DNA from: Sphingobacteriales bacterium
Lineage (GTDB): Bacteria; Bacteroidota; Bacteroidia; Chitinophagales; Chitinophagaceae
NCBI GenBank assembly: GCA_016708305.1
Contig: JADJGB010000008.1
Location: 744,001-808,000 of the forward strand
DNA: 64,000 bases
Reading direction: 5' to 3'
The translations under genes were made by a program, and so were the position numbers. Positions 7,989 to 18,154 of this stretch are shown here, in pieces (position 1 is the first letter of the stretch; each line of letters begins with the position of its first letter). The notes below the pieces were generated by a model. It was given only the letters and a program-made list of their open reading frames with translations, had not been told where the DNA came from and did not search any database.

Positions 7989-8122
7989 GTATGTTTCAGC
8001 TTTTTTGTGTTGTCTGACCCAACACCCGCCGAAAAACAGGTCGTTTGTTCTTTGGGGAAGCAAAAATAAGGGTTTTTTGTATTTGAGAACCAATCTCTTT
8101 AAAAAAAATCTTTTTTTATCGG

Positions 8123-9073
8123 TTATCTCCCTTGTAAATCTTCCTTGCTGGCTCTTTTCAGAAACTCTTTTTCTTCTTCCGTCAGCTTCTCAAATCCACC
8201 GCGTTGGTTTATTTTATCCAAAATTTCATCTAATTTTTGCTGAGTAATGGTAGGCGTCTTTTTATAAGGAGAAACAGAAGATGATTTATAATACAGTGTG
8301 TTTTTTGACAAATTGGTTTTGGCTTTTGTCCTGTCAGGGTTAAACATATTGATAAACCGGTCGTACAGGTTGCTCATCCACTCACTTCCGTCAAAACCTT
8401 TGCGGAGTAAAAAAATAAACAGAAAACCTGCTATACCTCCGCCAAGATGTGCAATATGAACAGCAGGATTATTGGCCGGAATGGTAGCTAAATACAGTGT
8501 GAGAAACAACACTGTAATAATCCATAAAGAAATACCGCCATTCAGCATGGTAAATAATTTATGATTGGGGCAAATAGTGGTGGCTGCAATGGCGATGGCT
8601 AAAATAGCCGGACCGGCGCCGAAAAGGTACAAGTGTTCCGACTGCACTCTCAGGGATGGAATTAAATTTCCGGCCAGAATATAGGCCAGAGAACCTAAAA
8701 GAGTGCCATAAATAAAAACTGGTATAATTTTTCTGTTGCCGGTAATGTCCATAAAAACATATCCAAACAACCAGAGCCAAAGCATATTGGTTATCAAAGG
8801 CCAGATGGCAGTATATACGAAAGCAGAAGACAAAATTGTCCAGGGATGGGAAAGTAATGATTGAGGACTGGCCGACAGTGAAAACAAAGACAGAATATTT
8901 TGGTTGAAATAACTTGTTACATCACTTCCCTCAGGAAAACGAACGTATGTGAGCGCCTTGAAAAAAGCTAATACAACAAAAATTATCATGTTTAAAGCTA
9001 TAAGCACCACCAAAGGGTTGATCCTTGAGCCGGAGGATAATCTTATATCATAATTTCTGTCTGAGATGGACAT
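8123..9073 (-). CDS. Rhomboid-family membrane protein lacking the catalytic serine
   Basis: This 316-residue protein has the six-helix rhomboid core and a soluble C-terminal tail of about 85 residues ending in a Glu/Lys-rich helix. Where active rhomboids have GxSG, it reads FGAGPAIL with Gly at about residue 154; Bacteroidota paralogues often read GASPAI there. The His of the dyad is still present in HIAHLGGGIAGF. The Ser-to-Gly change predicts no protease activity, as in pseudoprotease rhomboids. It lies 71 bases downstream of an intact rhomboid gene on the same strand. A single base change or error at 8612-8614 could also explain the loss. Confidence 0.82.
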   Translation of the reverse strand: MSISDRNYDIRLSSGSRINPLVVLIALNMIIFVVLAFFKALTYVRFPEGSDVTSYFNQNILSLFSLSASPQSLLSHPWTILSSAFVYTAIWPLITNMLWLWLFGYVFMDITGNRKIIPVFIYGTLLGSLAYILAGNLIPSLRVQSEHLYLFGAGPAILAIAIAATTICPNHKLFTMLNGGISLWIITVLFLTLYLATIPANNPAVHIAHLGGGIAGFLFIFLLRKGFDGSEWMSNLYDRFINMFNPDRTKAKTNLSKNTLYYKSSSVSPYKKTPTITQQKLDEILDKINQRGGFEKLTEEEKEFLKRASKEDLQGR

Positions 9074-9144
9074 AGATAAAATTTTGTTTTCTCATTACCT
9101 GCTGCCTGTAATACCCCCGAAGAAACATACAGGCAGCGCTACTC

Positions 9145-9816
9145 TCAATATAACGTTCTTCTATTGGTTTTGTTCCAGAGTTTTAGCAAAATAAAACCCG
9201 TAAGCGCCCCGCCTAAGTGGGCAAAATGTGCAATATTATCGCCCGAAATCTGAGAAATGCCGCCAAATAAATCGAGCGCTACCAATCCCAGAATCGCCCA
9301 TTTGGCTTTAACAGGAATAGGTATAAACATGATATACAGCTCTGTATTGGGAAAAGTGACTCCAAAAGCAACCAACACCCCGAAAATAGCGCCTGAAGCG
9401 CCAACAGCCAGTTCGTTGCCACCCATTATGTATTGCATTATCAGGTGTGCCGCTGCAGCGCCAAGTCCGCAAATAAGATAGAAAATAGTGAATCTTTTGG
9501 CTCCCCAAACGTTTTCCAATATGCGGCCAAACATCCATAACATAAACATATTGAACAAGATATGGTAGAAAATGGGGCCGCCTGTAGGTTCGCCAAAAAT
9601 ATTGGTGTTGTATGCCGCGTGGGCAAACATGTGAGTAATAATCTGATATGGTTTAAAATTTGGGCTGTTGATAGGCCAAAGACCAATTTTGGCGGTGAGA
9701 TTATAACGGGGATCATATAAAAGTTGAGCCACCCATACCAACACATTTATCATAATCAGATTTCTGGTGGCTGGCGGAAAATTGGAAACCGGTCTTGTAT
9801 ATTGGAAATTACTCAT
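9145..9816 (-). CDS. Rhomboid family intramembrane serine protease
   Basis: This is a 223-residue integral membrane serine protease of the rhomboid family, which cleaves transmembrane substrates inside the bilayer. The nucleophile lies in VGASGAIFG (Ser at about residue 141) and the partner His in NIAHFAHLGGALTGF near the C-terminus. The conserved loop HILFNMFMLWMFGRILE is present near residue 85. Frame and length are intact. It is the first gene of a two-rhomboid unit and has a promoter box directly upstream. Confidence 0.92.
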   Translation of the reverse strand: MSNFQYTRPVSNFPPATRNLIMINVLVWVAQLLYDPRYNLTAKIGLWPINSPNFKPYQIITHMFAHAAYNTNIFGEPTGGPIFYHILFNMFMLWMFGRILENVWGAKRFTIFYLICGLGAAAAHLIMQYIMGGNELAVGASGAIFGVLVAFGVTFPNTELYIMFIPIPVKAKWAILGLVALDLFGGISQISGDNIAHFAHLGGALTGFILLKLWNKTNRRTLY

Positions 9817-9820
9817 TTTG

Positions 9821-9828
9821 CAAAAGTA
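9821..9828 (-). promoter_or_regulatory. -7 promoter box for the rhomboid pair
   Basis: The minus strand reads TACTTTTG, matching TAnnTTTG, and ends 5 bases before the rhomboid ATG. Transcription would then begin at or next to the start codon, which is common in this phylum. Confidence 0.5.
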
Positions 9829-9853
9829 AGGGTTGCAGCCAAACCATTAATTA

Positions 9854-10195
9854 TTATTCGCTTAGTTTCTTTTCGATATATTCCTCTGCTTTTTTCAACT
9901 TTTTGCGGGTGCTATCCGGTAAATTCCTCATAGATGAGTCGGATAAAAGCCCTTTTCTCAGTTCCAATGCTTGTGTATGCGAACTGTCATTTATCGAGTT
10001 AATGTCAAAAATCAACTGAAGCAAACTATCTGCTTCATCTTTTTTTTGCACAGAATCGGTCATTTCGATTATCGGTTCAGGAGTAGCTGCTTCTTCTGTG
10101 GTATCGGTTTGGTTTTCATCGCCATTGCAAGCCGTAAAACAAAGAACAATTAGAAATCCGGCGGTTAAAAAGAGAAAAATCTTTAAATACTTCAC
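9854..10195 (-). CDS. Small hypothetical lipoprotein
   Basis: This is a 113-residue protein of unknown function. It starts with a hydrophobic signal and a lipobox ending LCFTAC near residue 23, so it should be lipidated and placed in the envelope. The rest is acidic and low in complexity (many Asp, Glu, Thr), with a predicted helical part around DSLLQLIFDINSIND and a C-terminal LPDSTRKKLKKAEEYIEKK helix. No domain is recognised. It lies 38 bases upstream of the rhomboid genes on the same strand. Confidence 0.6.
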   Translation of the reverse strand: MKYLKIFLFLTAGFLIVLCFTACNGDENQTDTTEEAATPEPIIEMTDSVQKKDEADSLLQLIFDINSINDSSHTQALELRKGLLSDSSMRNLPDSTRKKLKKAEEYIEKKLSE

Positions 10196-10337
10196 TATAT
10201 ATTAATTTTGACATAGCGAAGCTACTATTTTGTTTAGGTTAAAAGCCATTCACAAGAGACTAATTTGAATGTAGTTTTTATAAAAAAGTTGCAATATGAT
10301 ATTTTAATTATTGATATAATATCTGATTAAAATTAAT

Positions 10338-10345
10338 TATCTTTG
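10338..10345 (+). promoter_or_regulatory. -7 promoter box for the MarR gene
   Basis: TATCTTTG matches the Bacteroidota consensus and lies 35 bases before the MarR start codon. Confidence 0.55.
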
Positions 10346-10380
10346 ATACAAGACGTTGAAAATCATCTAAAAGAGCTGCT

Positions 10381-10863
10381 ATGACTATTGAAAATGAAAT
10401 AAAACAGCAGGTTTTTAAGAATCCATATCACAAACTGGCTGTCAATCTGATGTTTACCCATAGTTGGTTTATGTCATATATAAAAATGGTTTTTAAAAAG
10501 GAGAGTATTACACCCAATCAGTACAATATTCTCCGAATCCTGAGGGGAAGCAGCCCAAAGCCTTTATCTACTTTGCAAATAAGAGAGCGTATGATGGACA
10601 AAATGAGTGATACCAGCCGATTGGTGGACAGGTTAGTGATTAAAAAACTGGTAACAAAAAAGGTTAGCAAAGCAGATAACCGGCTGGTTGATGTAGAAAT
10701 TACCGAAAATGGCCTCAAGGTTTTGAAGAAACTGGATGATATTGAGGATAAAATTGCTTCCATGTTCAAAAACCTGTCGGTAGAGGAGGCGCTCCACTTA
10801 AGCAACCTGCTTGATAAACTTCATACCAATAAAGCATCCAGCGCAAACGCATCTAATGTTTAG
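10381..10863 (+). CDS. MarR family transcriptional regulator
   Basis: This is a 160-residue winged-helix regulator. The recognition region reads STLQIRERMMDKMSDTSRLVDRLVIKKLVTKKVSKADNR at about residues 62-100, followed by the wing DVEITENGLKVLKKL, both standard for MarR. N- and C-terminal helices would form the dimer. Ligand and targets are unknown, and it is not in an obvious operon: the next 230 bases hold only palindromic repeats. Confidence 0.87.
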   Translation: MTIENEIKQQVFKNPYHKLAVNLMFTHSWFMSYIKMVFKKESITPNQYNILRILRGSSPKPLSTLQIRERMMDKMSDTSRLVDRLVIKKLVTKKVSKADNRLVDVEITENGLKVLKKLDDIEDKIASMFKNLSVEEALHLSNLLDKLHTNKASSANASNV

Positions 10864-10924
10864 TGTGAAAACAAGCCTGAAAGGCTGATAGCATTATAGA
10901 AATAATCGTTTGGTCGTGTTCAAA

Positions 10925-11010
10925 ATCCCGAGGGATGACATTTCACCCCCTTTTGGGTTCTGTAAAATAGGGTTCAATCCTATTTTATTATAATTTTATC
11001 CCTCTGGGAT
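10925..11010. repeat. Cluster of three small hairpins (ATCCC/GGGAT type)
   Basis: Three stem-loops lie within 86 bases: ATCCC-GA-GGGAT at 10925-10936, AAAATAGG/CCTATTTT at 10964-10986, and ATCCC-TCT-GGGAT at 10998-11010. The outer two share their stem with the repeat array at 22127-22290, so they seem to be one interspersed palindrome family. A role in 3' end formation for the MarR gene is possible. Confidence 0.6.
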
Positions 11011-11095
11011 TGATGATGATTACTTATTTGTGAATTTAGATGCGTTTGCCCTAATAATGCATCTCATTTTAACTAACTTAGCTATTTTTGCTGTT

Positions 11096-12304
11096 ATGGT
11101 TAAGATGCGATTATTTTTGATTTTGAGTTTTTTTTGTTCTTTAGGCGTGTTGGCACAACCGGCTGCGGAGTTTCGTGGAGTATGGATAGCCACGGTTGTA
11201 AATATAGACTGGCCTCCGGCAAATGCAGGTACAGAAGCGCAAAAGGCTGATTTTATTCGCCAATTAGATATGCACAAGCGAAATGGCATGAACGCCATAA
11301 TCATGCAGGTAAGGCCCAGTGGTGATGCATTTTTCCCTTCTCCCCACGAGCCCTGGAGCCAATGGCTTACTGGAGTGCAGGGCAGGGCGCCTTCGCCTTT
11401 TTACGATCCTTTGGCTTTTATGATAGCCGAAACGCACAAAAGAGGTATGGAGTTTCATGCATGGCTCAATCCATACCGTGCCGAGTTTAAGATTGGTCAA
11501 TCCTCTATCGCATCCGATAACCTGATTCGCAAGCGTCCGGATTGGTTTGTAACCTATGGCACTACCCGTTACTTTGATCCAGCTAATAAAGAAGTGCAGC
11601 GGTTTGTGGTAAATGTAATTGAGGATATAGTGCGTCGCTATGATGTGGATGCCATACACATGGACGATTATTTTTACCCCTATCCGGTTGGTAGTACCCC
11701 GTTCCCTGATGAATATGCCTACAGAAAATCAGGCAGTCGGTTAAGCAAGGATGATTGGCGGCGTAGTAATGTGGATTCGATTATTAAAGATATTAATATT
11801 GCCATAAAAAAAACAAAGCCTTATGTAAAATTCGGCATCAGCCCCTTCAGCGTATGGCGAAATCTGAAAGATGACACACAAGGCAGTGTCTCCAAAGCGG
11901 GCATTACCAATTTCGATAATCTGTATGCCGATATTCTTTTATGGCTCCGCAAAGGATGGATTGATTATGTAACACCTCAATTGTACTGAGAAATTAATGA
12001 CCCATTGATTGCCTATGAAAAATTGGTGGACTGGTGGTCGGCACATAATTTTGGCCGTCATGTATATATTGGACACGGAATTTATCGTGCTTATGAAAAA
12101 AATGCAAATTGGAAAGACCCCAATCAACTGCCCAATCAAATTAAGATTGTGAGAAAAACTCCGGGTATTCACGGCAGTGTTTATTTTAGCAGTAACAGTT
12201 TCAACCGCAATCCCAATGGCTGGAATGATTCTTTGAGGAATAATTACTACCGTATTCTTGCTAAGGTACCTGATATGCCATGGTTGCCTAAAAAACCTCA
12301 ATAA
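11096..12304 (+). pseudogene. Glycoside hydrolase family 10-like (GHL10/DUF187) protein with an in-frame TGA
   Basis: The 403-codon locus encodes a secreted YngK-like glycoside hydrolase. It has a signal peptide (MRLFLILSFFCSLGVLAQ), then EFRGVWIATVVNIDWPP, the AIIMQVRPSGDAFFPS barrel segment near residue 75, and DAIHMDDYFYPYP near residue 190, which carries the acidic active-site residues of this family. A TGA at 11987-11989 splits it after TPQLY, where relatives read TPQLYWE, so a Trp codon TGG has become TGA. The rest (SAHNFGRHVYIGHGIYRA) continues in the same frame to a normal C-terminus. One substitution or sequencing error explains this; read-through is not excluded. Confidence 0.8.
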
Positions 12305-12390
12305 ATAATTGATAAATGACAATAATATTTTTAGATTCAATCGTCATTTGCCGACAATAACTGCCATTTACCGATAAAATTTACCATATA

Positions 12391-12434
12391 CAGTACTTTG
12401 TATTGCATGGTACTGGATAGTAGTGATATCTTTG
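12391..12434 (+). promoter_or_regulatory. Promoter and probable PadR operator
   Basis: A TTG at 12403-12405 is spaced 21 bases from TATCTTTG at 12427-12434, a full Bacteroidota promoter. An inverted repeat, CAGTAC at 12391-12396 and GTACTG at 12410-12415, brackets the -33 element. Since the next gene is PadR, autorepression through this palindrome is a reasonable inference. Confidence 0.55.
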
Positions 12435-12450
12435 AGTATCAATTAATATA

Positions 12451-12801
12451 ATGAATATCGAAAATACACAAAGTCAGATGCGGAAGGGAATACTTGAATT
12501 TTGTATTCTTTCGATAATAAAAAAGAATGAAGCCTATCCCAGCGATATTATTGAAGAAATGAAAAAGGCAGGCCTCCAAATTCTGGAAGGAACTTTGTAT
12601 CCTTTGCTTACCAGATTAAAGAATGCCGAATTGCTTACCTATCGCTGGGAGGAAAGCAGCGCCGGACCGCCCAGAAAATATTTTTCCCTAACCGAAAAAG
12701 GAGAAACCTTTTACAAAGAACTGGAACAAACCTGGCAAGAACTACATAGCACAGTCAATTCTTTAACCAACCCAACCATCAATTCAACACAAAAAATATA
12801 G
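12451..12801 (+). CDS. PadR family transcriptional regulator
   Basis: This is a 116-residue short PadR-type winged-helix repressor. The N-terminal helix-turn-helix region KGILEFCILSIIKKNEAYPSDIIEEMK is followed by the family's LEGTLYPLLTRLKNAELLTYRW motif at about residues 47-68 and the wing PPRKYFSLTEKGE. It ends 3 bases before the PspC gene, so the two form an operon. PadR-PspC pairs are common in Bacteroidota and probably sense envelope state, but the signal is unknown. Confidence 0.92.
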   Translation: MNIENTQSQMRKGILEFCILSIIKKNEAYPSDIIEEMKKAGLQILEGTLYPLLTRLKNAELLTYRWEESSAGPPRKYFSLTEKGETFYKELEQTWQELHSTVNSLTNPTINSTQKI

Positions 12802-12804
12802 GTA

Positions 12805-14982
12805 ATGAAAAAAATTATTAATATAACACTTGGCGGCAGAAATATTGCGATTGAAGATTCGGCGTACGAAAAACTAAAAACCTATACAGACAGTCTTTGG
12901 CAATATTATAAAAATGAGGATGGCCGTGATGAAATTATTGCGGATATTGAAGGTCGCTTTTCGGAGCTTATGAACGATAAACTTCGAAAAGGAGCCACCC
13001 ACATAAGTGATGTCGATGTGGATGAAATGATTGCCGCAATGGGCCGCCCGGAGGATTTCGACAAAGAAGCCGCAACCGAAGAAAACGCTTCGTCCAATAC
13101 GGAAGGTGCCGGTTTTTCACAAAACGAACGCCGCCGCCTTTATCGTGATGAAAGTAATAAAGTGCTCGGGGGTGTGTGTAGCGGGATAGCCAATTGGTTG
13201 AATATTGACCCTACCGTTGTCAGAATTTTGTTTGCAGTAATTGCTTTTGGCGGTTTTGGCAGTGGTATTCTGGTTTATATTTTATTATGGATTTTTCTCC
13301 CAACAAAGAATTTAAGTGCTTATATAGGCAAAAGAATGTTTCGTAATCCTGACGATAAAGTAATAGGAGGGGTGGCAGGCGGAATGGGCGCTTATTTTAA
13401 CATAAATCCTTCTACCATTCGTTGGATTCTTGCTATTCCGCTTATTTTAAGCGTATTGAAGGGGATGCACTTTTTCGGCTGGAATGATGACTTTAATATT
13501 TTCCCCAGTTTGTTTTTTGGAGGAGTTACGGGCACATTTATTTTTGTTTACATCGTTTTGTGGATTGTGCTGCCGGAGGCAAACAGCCCCTACGAAAAAA
13601 TGGAAATGTATGGCAAAACAGTGGATGTAAATTCCATAAAAGAAAATGTACAAGGTTCAATGAATGATATGAAAGGCCGTATTCAAAACTGGAGTGAAGA
13701 GGTTAAAGACTCTGCTCAAAACATAAGCAAAAAAAGCACAATACTTTGCCGAAACACGCGGTAAGGCACTTGGAAAAGAGTTTGGCTATGCTGCCCAACG
13801 TGGAGGAAGAGGCATTGGCTACGCCATCGCCATGATTTTTAAAGTATTTTTTGTATTTGTGGCGGGAACAATTGCAATTTCACTATTTGTGGTATTTCTG
13901 GCAGTATTATTTAGTGGTTTTCCCTGGGCGCCGGTTAATAATTTCCTTTGGACAAATGACCAACAACAAATGTGGGCATGGGGAACCATTTTGTTTTTTA
14001 TAGGAGCACCCGTTGTTGGATTGTTAGTATGGCTGGTGCGCACAATATTTAACATTCGTACTCCGGGCAACTATCTTAGCTGGTTATTTAGCGGATTATG
14101 GATTGTGGGTTGGGTTTGCCTCACCATGTTTGTCAGTTCCTTCTCAAGAGATATCAAACGGGTGGAAAGTACTGAATTTTCAATTAATATTGTGCAGCCT
14201 GCAAACGGAAAATTGATTTTGAAAGTTAGTCAGCCGGCGTTGGAGTTTAAGGGTGATAATATGGGTATCGTCAGTTTCAATAGCGATTTCAAGGGTTTCA
14301 GTTTAACCGCCGATACATTGAAATTATCTACTATTGGGATGGATTTTGAAAAAAGCGATGATTCCTTGTACCATGTAATTATTTTAAGGAATCAATGGGC
14401 AAAACTGATGAGGAGGCGCTTGCCAGAGCCGGTCAAATACAGTATGCGGTAAGTTCGGCTGATAGTGTATTGGATTTGCCGAATGGTTTTGCCATCAGCA
14501 AAAACAATAAATACCGATTTCAAAATGTGAGTATTAAAGTACAGGTTCCTGCGGGTAAAAGGGTTAAGCTGGATCCTTCAATTTTGCAAAAATTGAGTGA
14601 TGGCCGAATCATTGCTCACAATTACCGCAATTCGCGCAGAGAGGGGTTAATATCTTTTGAACGACCTTTCTCCCGATTGCGTACAAATGTGGATTACATC
14701 ATGAATGATAATGGCAAATTAGTGGCTGCAGACGAGTCTTCTGATGCTTCTGATACTGATGATGCTAATTATCGCTGGGATAATAAATCATCCGTTATTG
14801 TGCCACCTCCACCTCCTGCGGCTGTATTGCCCGAAACACTAAAAGATACTGCCGGTGTTTATCGATATGATGAGGCTGCTCAAAATCAGCCTACTGCCAT
14901 TTCTGAAAAGGAAAAGCTAAAAAAAGAAGTGGAGCAAAAACAAAAAGAGATAGAAGAACTGAAAAAAAAGTTGGAAAATTAG
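12805..14982 (+). pseudogene. PspC domain protein, frameshifted twice (probably one long functional gene)
   Basis: The locus encodes an envelope-stress-type membrane protein of about 725 residues. It starts with a conserved NITLGGRNIAIEDSAYEKL domain (residues 1-75), then has two PspC units: RLYRDESNKVLGGVCSGIANWLNI and MFRNPDDKVIGGVAGGMGAYFNI, each with membrane helices. Further helices follow, then a DUF4097-like soluble part and a C-terminal coiled coil of Lys and Glu. One frame break lies at an A7 run near 13731 (one base too many), another at an A4 run near 14395 (one base missing). Sequence similarity continues across both, so errors are likely. It is co-transcribed with the PadR gene. 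Confidence 0.8.
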
Positions 14983-15402
14983 AATTAATTCGGTTGGTTA
15001 TCAATCCACTATGTTAAATTATCCGGCTTTTTTTTAAAATACTATTTTTTCATTTTAAAATTATTATATATCTGAAAATAATCGGTACAAGGTTGTCGCT
15101 TAAATTGTTGATTTTCAGTGAAATTATATTTTGTTTTCAATAACTTGGTATATTGTGAAAAATGTAGCAAAGCGTAGTATGTCGGCTTTTACGGAAATTG
15201 TTTTTTTCGATGCCAAAGTCTTGTTTGTTAAAAGTGCTAATCTGGTTGGAATTTTTTTATTGGGTTTTATTTAAAAAACCTAACTTTACCCCACATGCAT
15301 TTAGCCAAATTGCATTTTGGCTTTTCAGAGTACACTTTCTCTGGTAATTTATTTTTCACACTCGGAAAGGATTGTTTGCTTTTCGAACAAAATAGATCAA
15401 AT
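14983..15402. other. AT-rich intergenic stretch, nothing recognised
   Basis: This 420-base gap between the PspC and KamA-like genes is AT-rich with several short T and A runs. I see no tRNA, no clear TAnnTTTG box and no convincing reading frame. The frame that could extend the next gene to 15295 shows no conserved residues. Confidence 0.5.
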
Positions 15403-16739
15403 ATGAAATACAAAGCTTATAATTTAAGCAATTTTTTGTCTATTCCACAGATTAAAAATTTGACAGAAAGGCAAAAGAAAGATATTAATGTAGTGGGCAA
15501 TGTCCTTCCTTTTAAGGTAAATAACTATGTTATTGATGAGTTGATAGATTGGAAAATGTTGGGCTTTGTCCGATTTTCAAACTTACTTTTCCTCAAAGAG
15601 ATATGCTAATCCCGGCACATTATGAACTCATGGAGAGAGCATTGAGTAATGATAAAGATAGAGAGTCGATTAAGTCTGTAGCAAATGAAATCAGGTTACT
15701 GCTTAACCCTCATCCCGCCGGACAACAAGAATATAATGTACCCGAAATTGAGGGGCATAGGCTACATGGTTTGCAGCACAAGTATAGGGAGACAGTTTTA
15801 TTTTTTCCAAGCTCGGGTCAAACTTGCCACAGCTATTGTACATTTTGTTTTCGCTGGCCTCAGTTTGTTGGCATAGATGAACTAAAATTTGCAATGAATG
15901 AAACTGAACTATTGGTAAAATATCTTGAAGCACATCAGGAAGTAACCGATATTTTATTTACCGGAGGCGATCCGATGATAATGAGTTATAGGGTTTTTTA
16001 TAAATATATAGAACCCTTTATTTCTGATAATAATAAAACGAATATTCAAACTATCAGAATAGGAACTAAGGTTTTAGCTTATTGGCCTTATAAATTTTTG
16101 ACTGATGAAGATGCTAATGATTTTCTCAACCTATTTAAGGAAATTACTTCAAAGGGGATTAATCTTGCATTTATGTCCCATTTCAGCCATCCAAAAGAAC
16201 TTGAAACAGCGGCTGTAAAAATGGCAATAATGAAATTGCGCAGTAGTGGTGTTCAAATCAGAACCCAATCTCCTGTTCTCAAGCATATTAATGATAAAGC
16301 TGAAATTTGGGCTGAAATGTGGCGAAAACAAGTGAATCTGAATTGTATTCCCTATTATATGTTTGTGGAGCGAGATACCGGCGCGCAACCCTATTTTGCA
16401 TTACCACTTGTAGAAACCTGGAACATCTTTAGAAAAGCCTACCAAATGGTAAGTGGTGTATGCCGAACCGTGCGGGGTCCGAGTATGTCTTGTACGCCAG
16501 GGAAGGTGCAAATATTAGGTGTAGGAAAAATAGATCAACAAAAGATATTTGTGCTTCGGTTTATACAAGGGCGAAATCCTGATTGGGTGGCAAAGCCATT
16601 TTTTGCATGCTATGATGAAAATGCAATTTGGATGAATGATTTAAAACCTGTTTTTTCAAAAAAATTCTTTTTTGAGGATGAAGCCGAATTGATTTATGAA
16701 GAAAAATGCACAGATTCAGGAATACATAGTTTTGAATAA
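15403..16739 (+). pseudogene. KamA-like radical SAM protein, one frameshift
   Basis: This is a radical SAM enzyme of about 445 residues, distantly related to lysine 2,3-aminomutase. The [4Fe-4S]/SAM motif is CHSYCTFCFRW at about residue 147, and TDILFTGGDPMIM follows as the SAM-binding glycine motif. The PLP-lysine motif of true aminomutases (PGGGGK) is not evident; the corresponding region reads SCTPGKVQILGVGK. The aminomutase name is therefore uncertain. A missing G in the short G run near 15550 breaks the frame after DELIDW; similarity resumes at ENVGLCPIFKLTFPQRDM. The start at 15403 is the ATG before MKYKAYNLSNF. Confidence 0.78.
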
Positions 16740-16804
16740 ATTATCATTTAAGGGCAGCAGATTTACAAATACAAATTCAGTGCTCTTTATTAAATTTCCT
16801 TTTG

Positions 16805-18154
16805 TTACACAGCCCCCTGATCCAGCATGGCATCGGCAACTTTTATAAAGCCTCCAATATTGGAACCTTTTACATAATTAATAAATTCTCCTTCTTTGCC
16901 ATATTTTACACAAGTATTATGAATTCGATGCATAGTTCCCTGTAACTCCCTGTCCACCTTTTCATGTGTCCATACTGTTCTCATATTATTTTGTGTCATT
17001 TCCAAACCCGAAACGGCTACTCCACCAGCGTTGGCGGCTTTTCCAGGTGCATAAAGAATCTTTTTTTCTACAAAATAATCACTGGCAGCATTACGGCTGG
17101 GCATATTGGCACCTTCGCCCACACAATAACAACCATTTTCTACCAAGGCCACCGCATCTTCAAATTCTAATTCATTTTGTGTGGCGCAAGGTAGGGCAAT
17201 ATGACAGGCTACATTCCAGGGTTTTGCATTTTCAAAATATTCGCAGTGGTATCTATCGGCATATTCAGCAATTCGGCCACGTTTTTGATTTTTAAGAATT
17301 TTTATAAACTCCAACTTCTCAATATCAATACCATTCTTATCATATACAAAACCATTTGAATCGCTCATTGTCAATACCTTTCCACCATGTTCAATAATCT
17401 TTTCACAGGCAAATTGTGCCACATTGCCTGATCCGGATATAAGCACCCGTTTACCCTTAATGGCTTTATTGCGTGTTGCCAGCATGTGTTGAACAAAATA
17501 AACCAGCCCATAGCCTGTAGCTTCAGGGCGAATATGACTGCCTCCCCAACCTGGATGCTTACCGGTAAGTACGCCGGTAAATTCCTTTGCCAATCTTTTA
17601 TATTGACCAAATAAAAAGCCAATTTCTCTGCCACCCACGCCAATATCACCGGCGGGTACATCAGTGTTCATGCCAATGTGCCCGTGTAGTTCGGTCATAA
17701 ACGATTGGCAAAAGCGCATGATTTCATAGTCGGACTTCCCTTTTGGGTCAAAATCCGAACCGCCTTTACCACCGCCCATTGGCAGACCGGTAAGACTGTT
17801 TTTGAACGTTTGTTCAAACGCCAGAAATTTTAAAATACTTAAATTTACTGACGGGTGAAACCTCAAGCCTCCTTTATATGGGCCAATTGCTGAGTTCATC
17901 TGCACTCGGTAGCCACGGTTGATCACTATTTCATTATTATCATTTATCCAGGGTACTCTGAAAATTATCGTTCGCTCCGGTTCGGCCATTCTTTCTAAAA
18001 GACCTGCATATTTTGGATGGGAATCAATAAAATCGTCTAATGACTCTACAACTTCCTGTACAGACTGCACAAATTCAGGCTCATAGGGATTTCTGGCTCT
18101 CAACCTCAGTAGAAACTGCTGAACTGATAATCCTACTTTCTTAGTTTTTGACAT
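16805..18154 (-). CDS. gdhA: NADP-specific glutamate dehydrogenase
   Basis: This is a 449-residue hexameric-type glutamate dehydrogenase that makes glutamate from 2-oxoglutarate and ammonia. Landmarks are GPYKGGLRFHPSVNLSILKFL and GLPMGGGKGGSDFDPKGKS (about residues 92-145), which carry the substrate-binding and catalytic lysines, TDVPAGDIGVGGREIGFLFG near residue 165, and the Rossmann motif GSGNVAQF near residue 240. SDSNGFVYD follows the dinucleotide site and fits NADP use. The frame is intact. It converges with the KamA-like gene. Confidence 0.95.
   Translation of the reverse strand: MSKTKKVGLSVQQFLLRLRARNPYEPEFVQSVQEVVESLDDFIDSHPKYAGLLERMAEPERTIIFRVPWINDNNEIVINRGYRVQMNSAIGPYKGGLRFHPSVNLSILKFLAFEQTFKNSLTGLPMGGGKGGSDFDPKGKSDYEIMRFCQSFMTELHGHIGMNTDVPAGDIGVGGREIGFLFGQYKRLAKEFTGVLTGKHPGWGGSHIRPEATGYGLVYFVQHMLATRNKAIKGKRVLISGSGNVAQFACEKIIEHGGKVLTMSDSNGFVYDKNGIDIEKLEFIKILKNQKRGRIAEYADRYHCEYFENAKPWNVACHIALPCATQNELEFEDAVALVENGCYCVGEGANMPSRNAASDYFVEKKILYAPGKAANAGGVAVSGLEMTQNNMRTVWTHEKVDRELQGTMHRIHNTCVKYGKEGEFINYVKGSNIGGFIKVADAMLDQGAV

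Noticed and set aside
7401..8247. Reading frames of 98 and 80 codons between higB and the rhomboid gene
   Set aside because: They show no recognisable domain or promoter; one runs over the tRNA-like relic region and the other overlaps the 3' end of the rhomboid gene.
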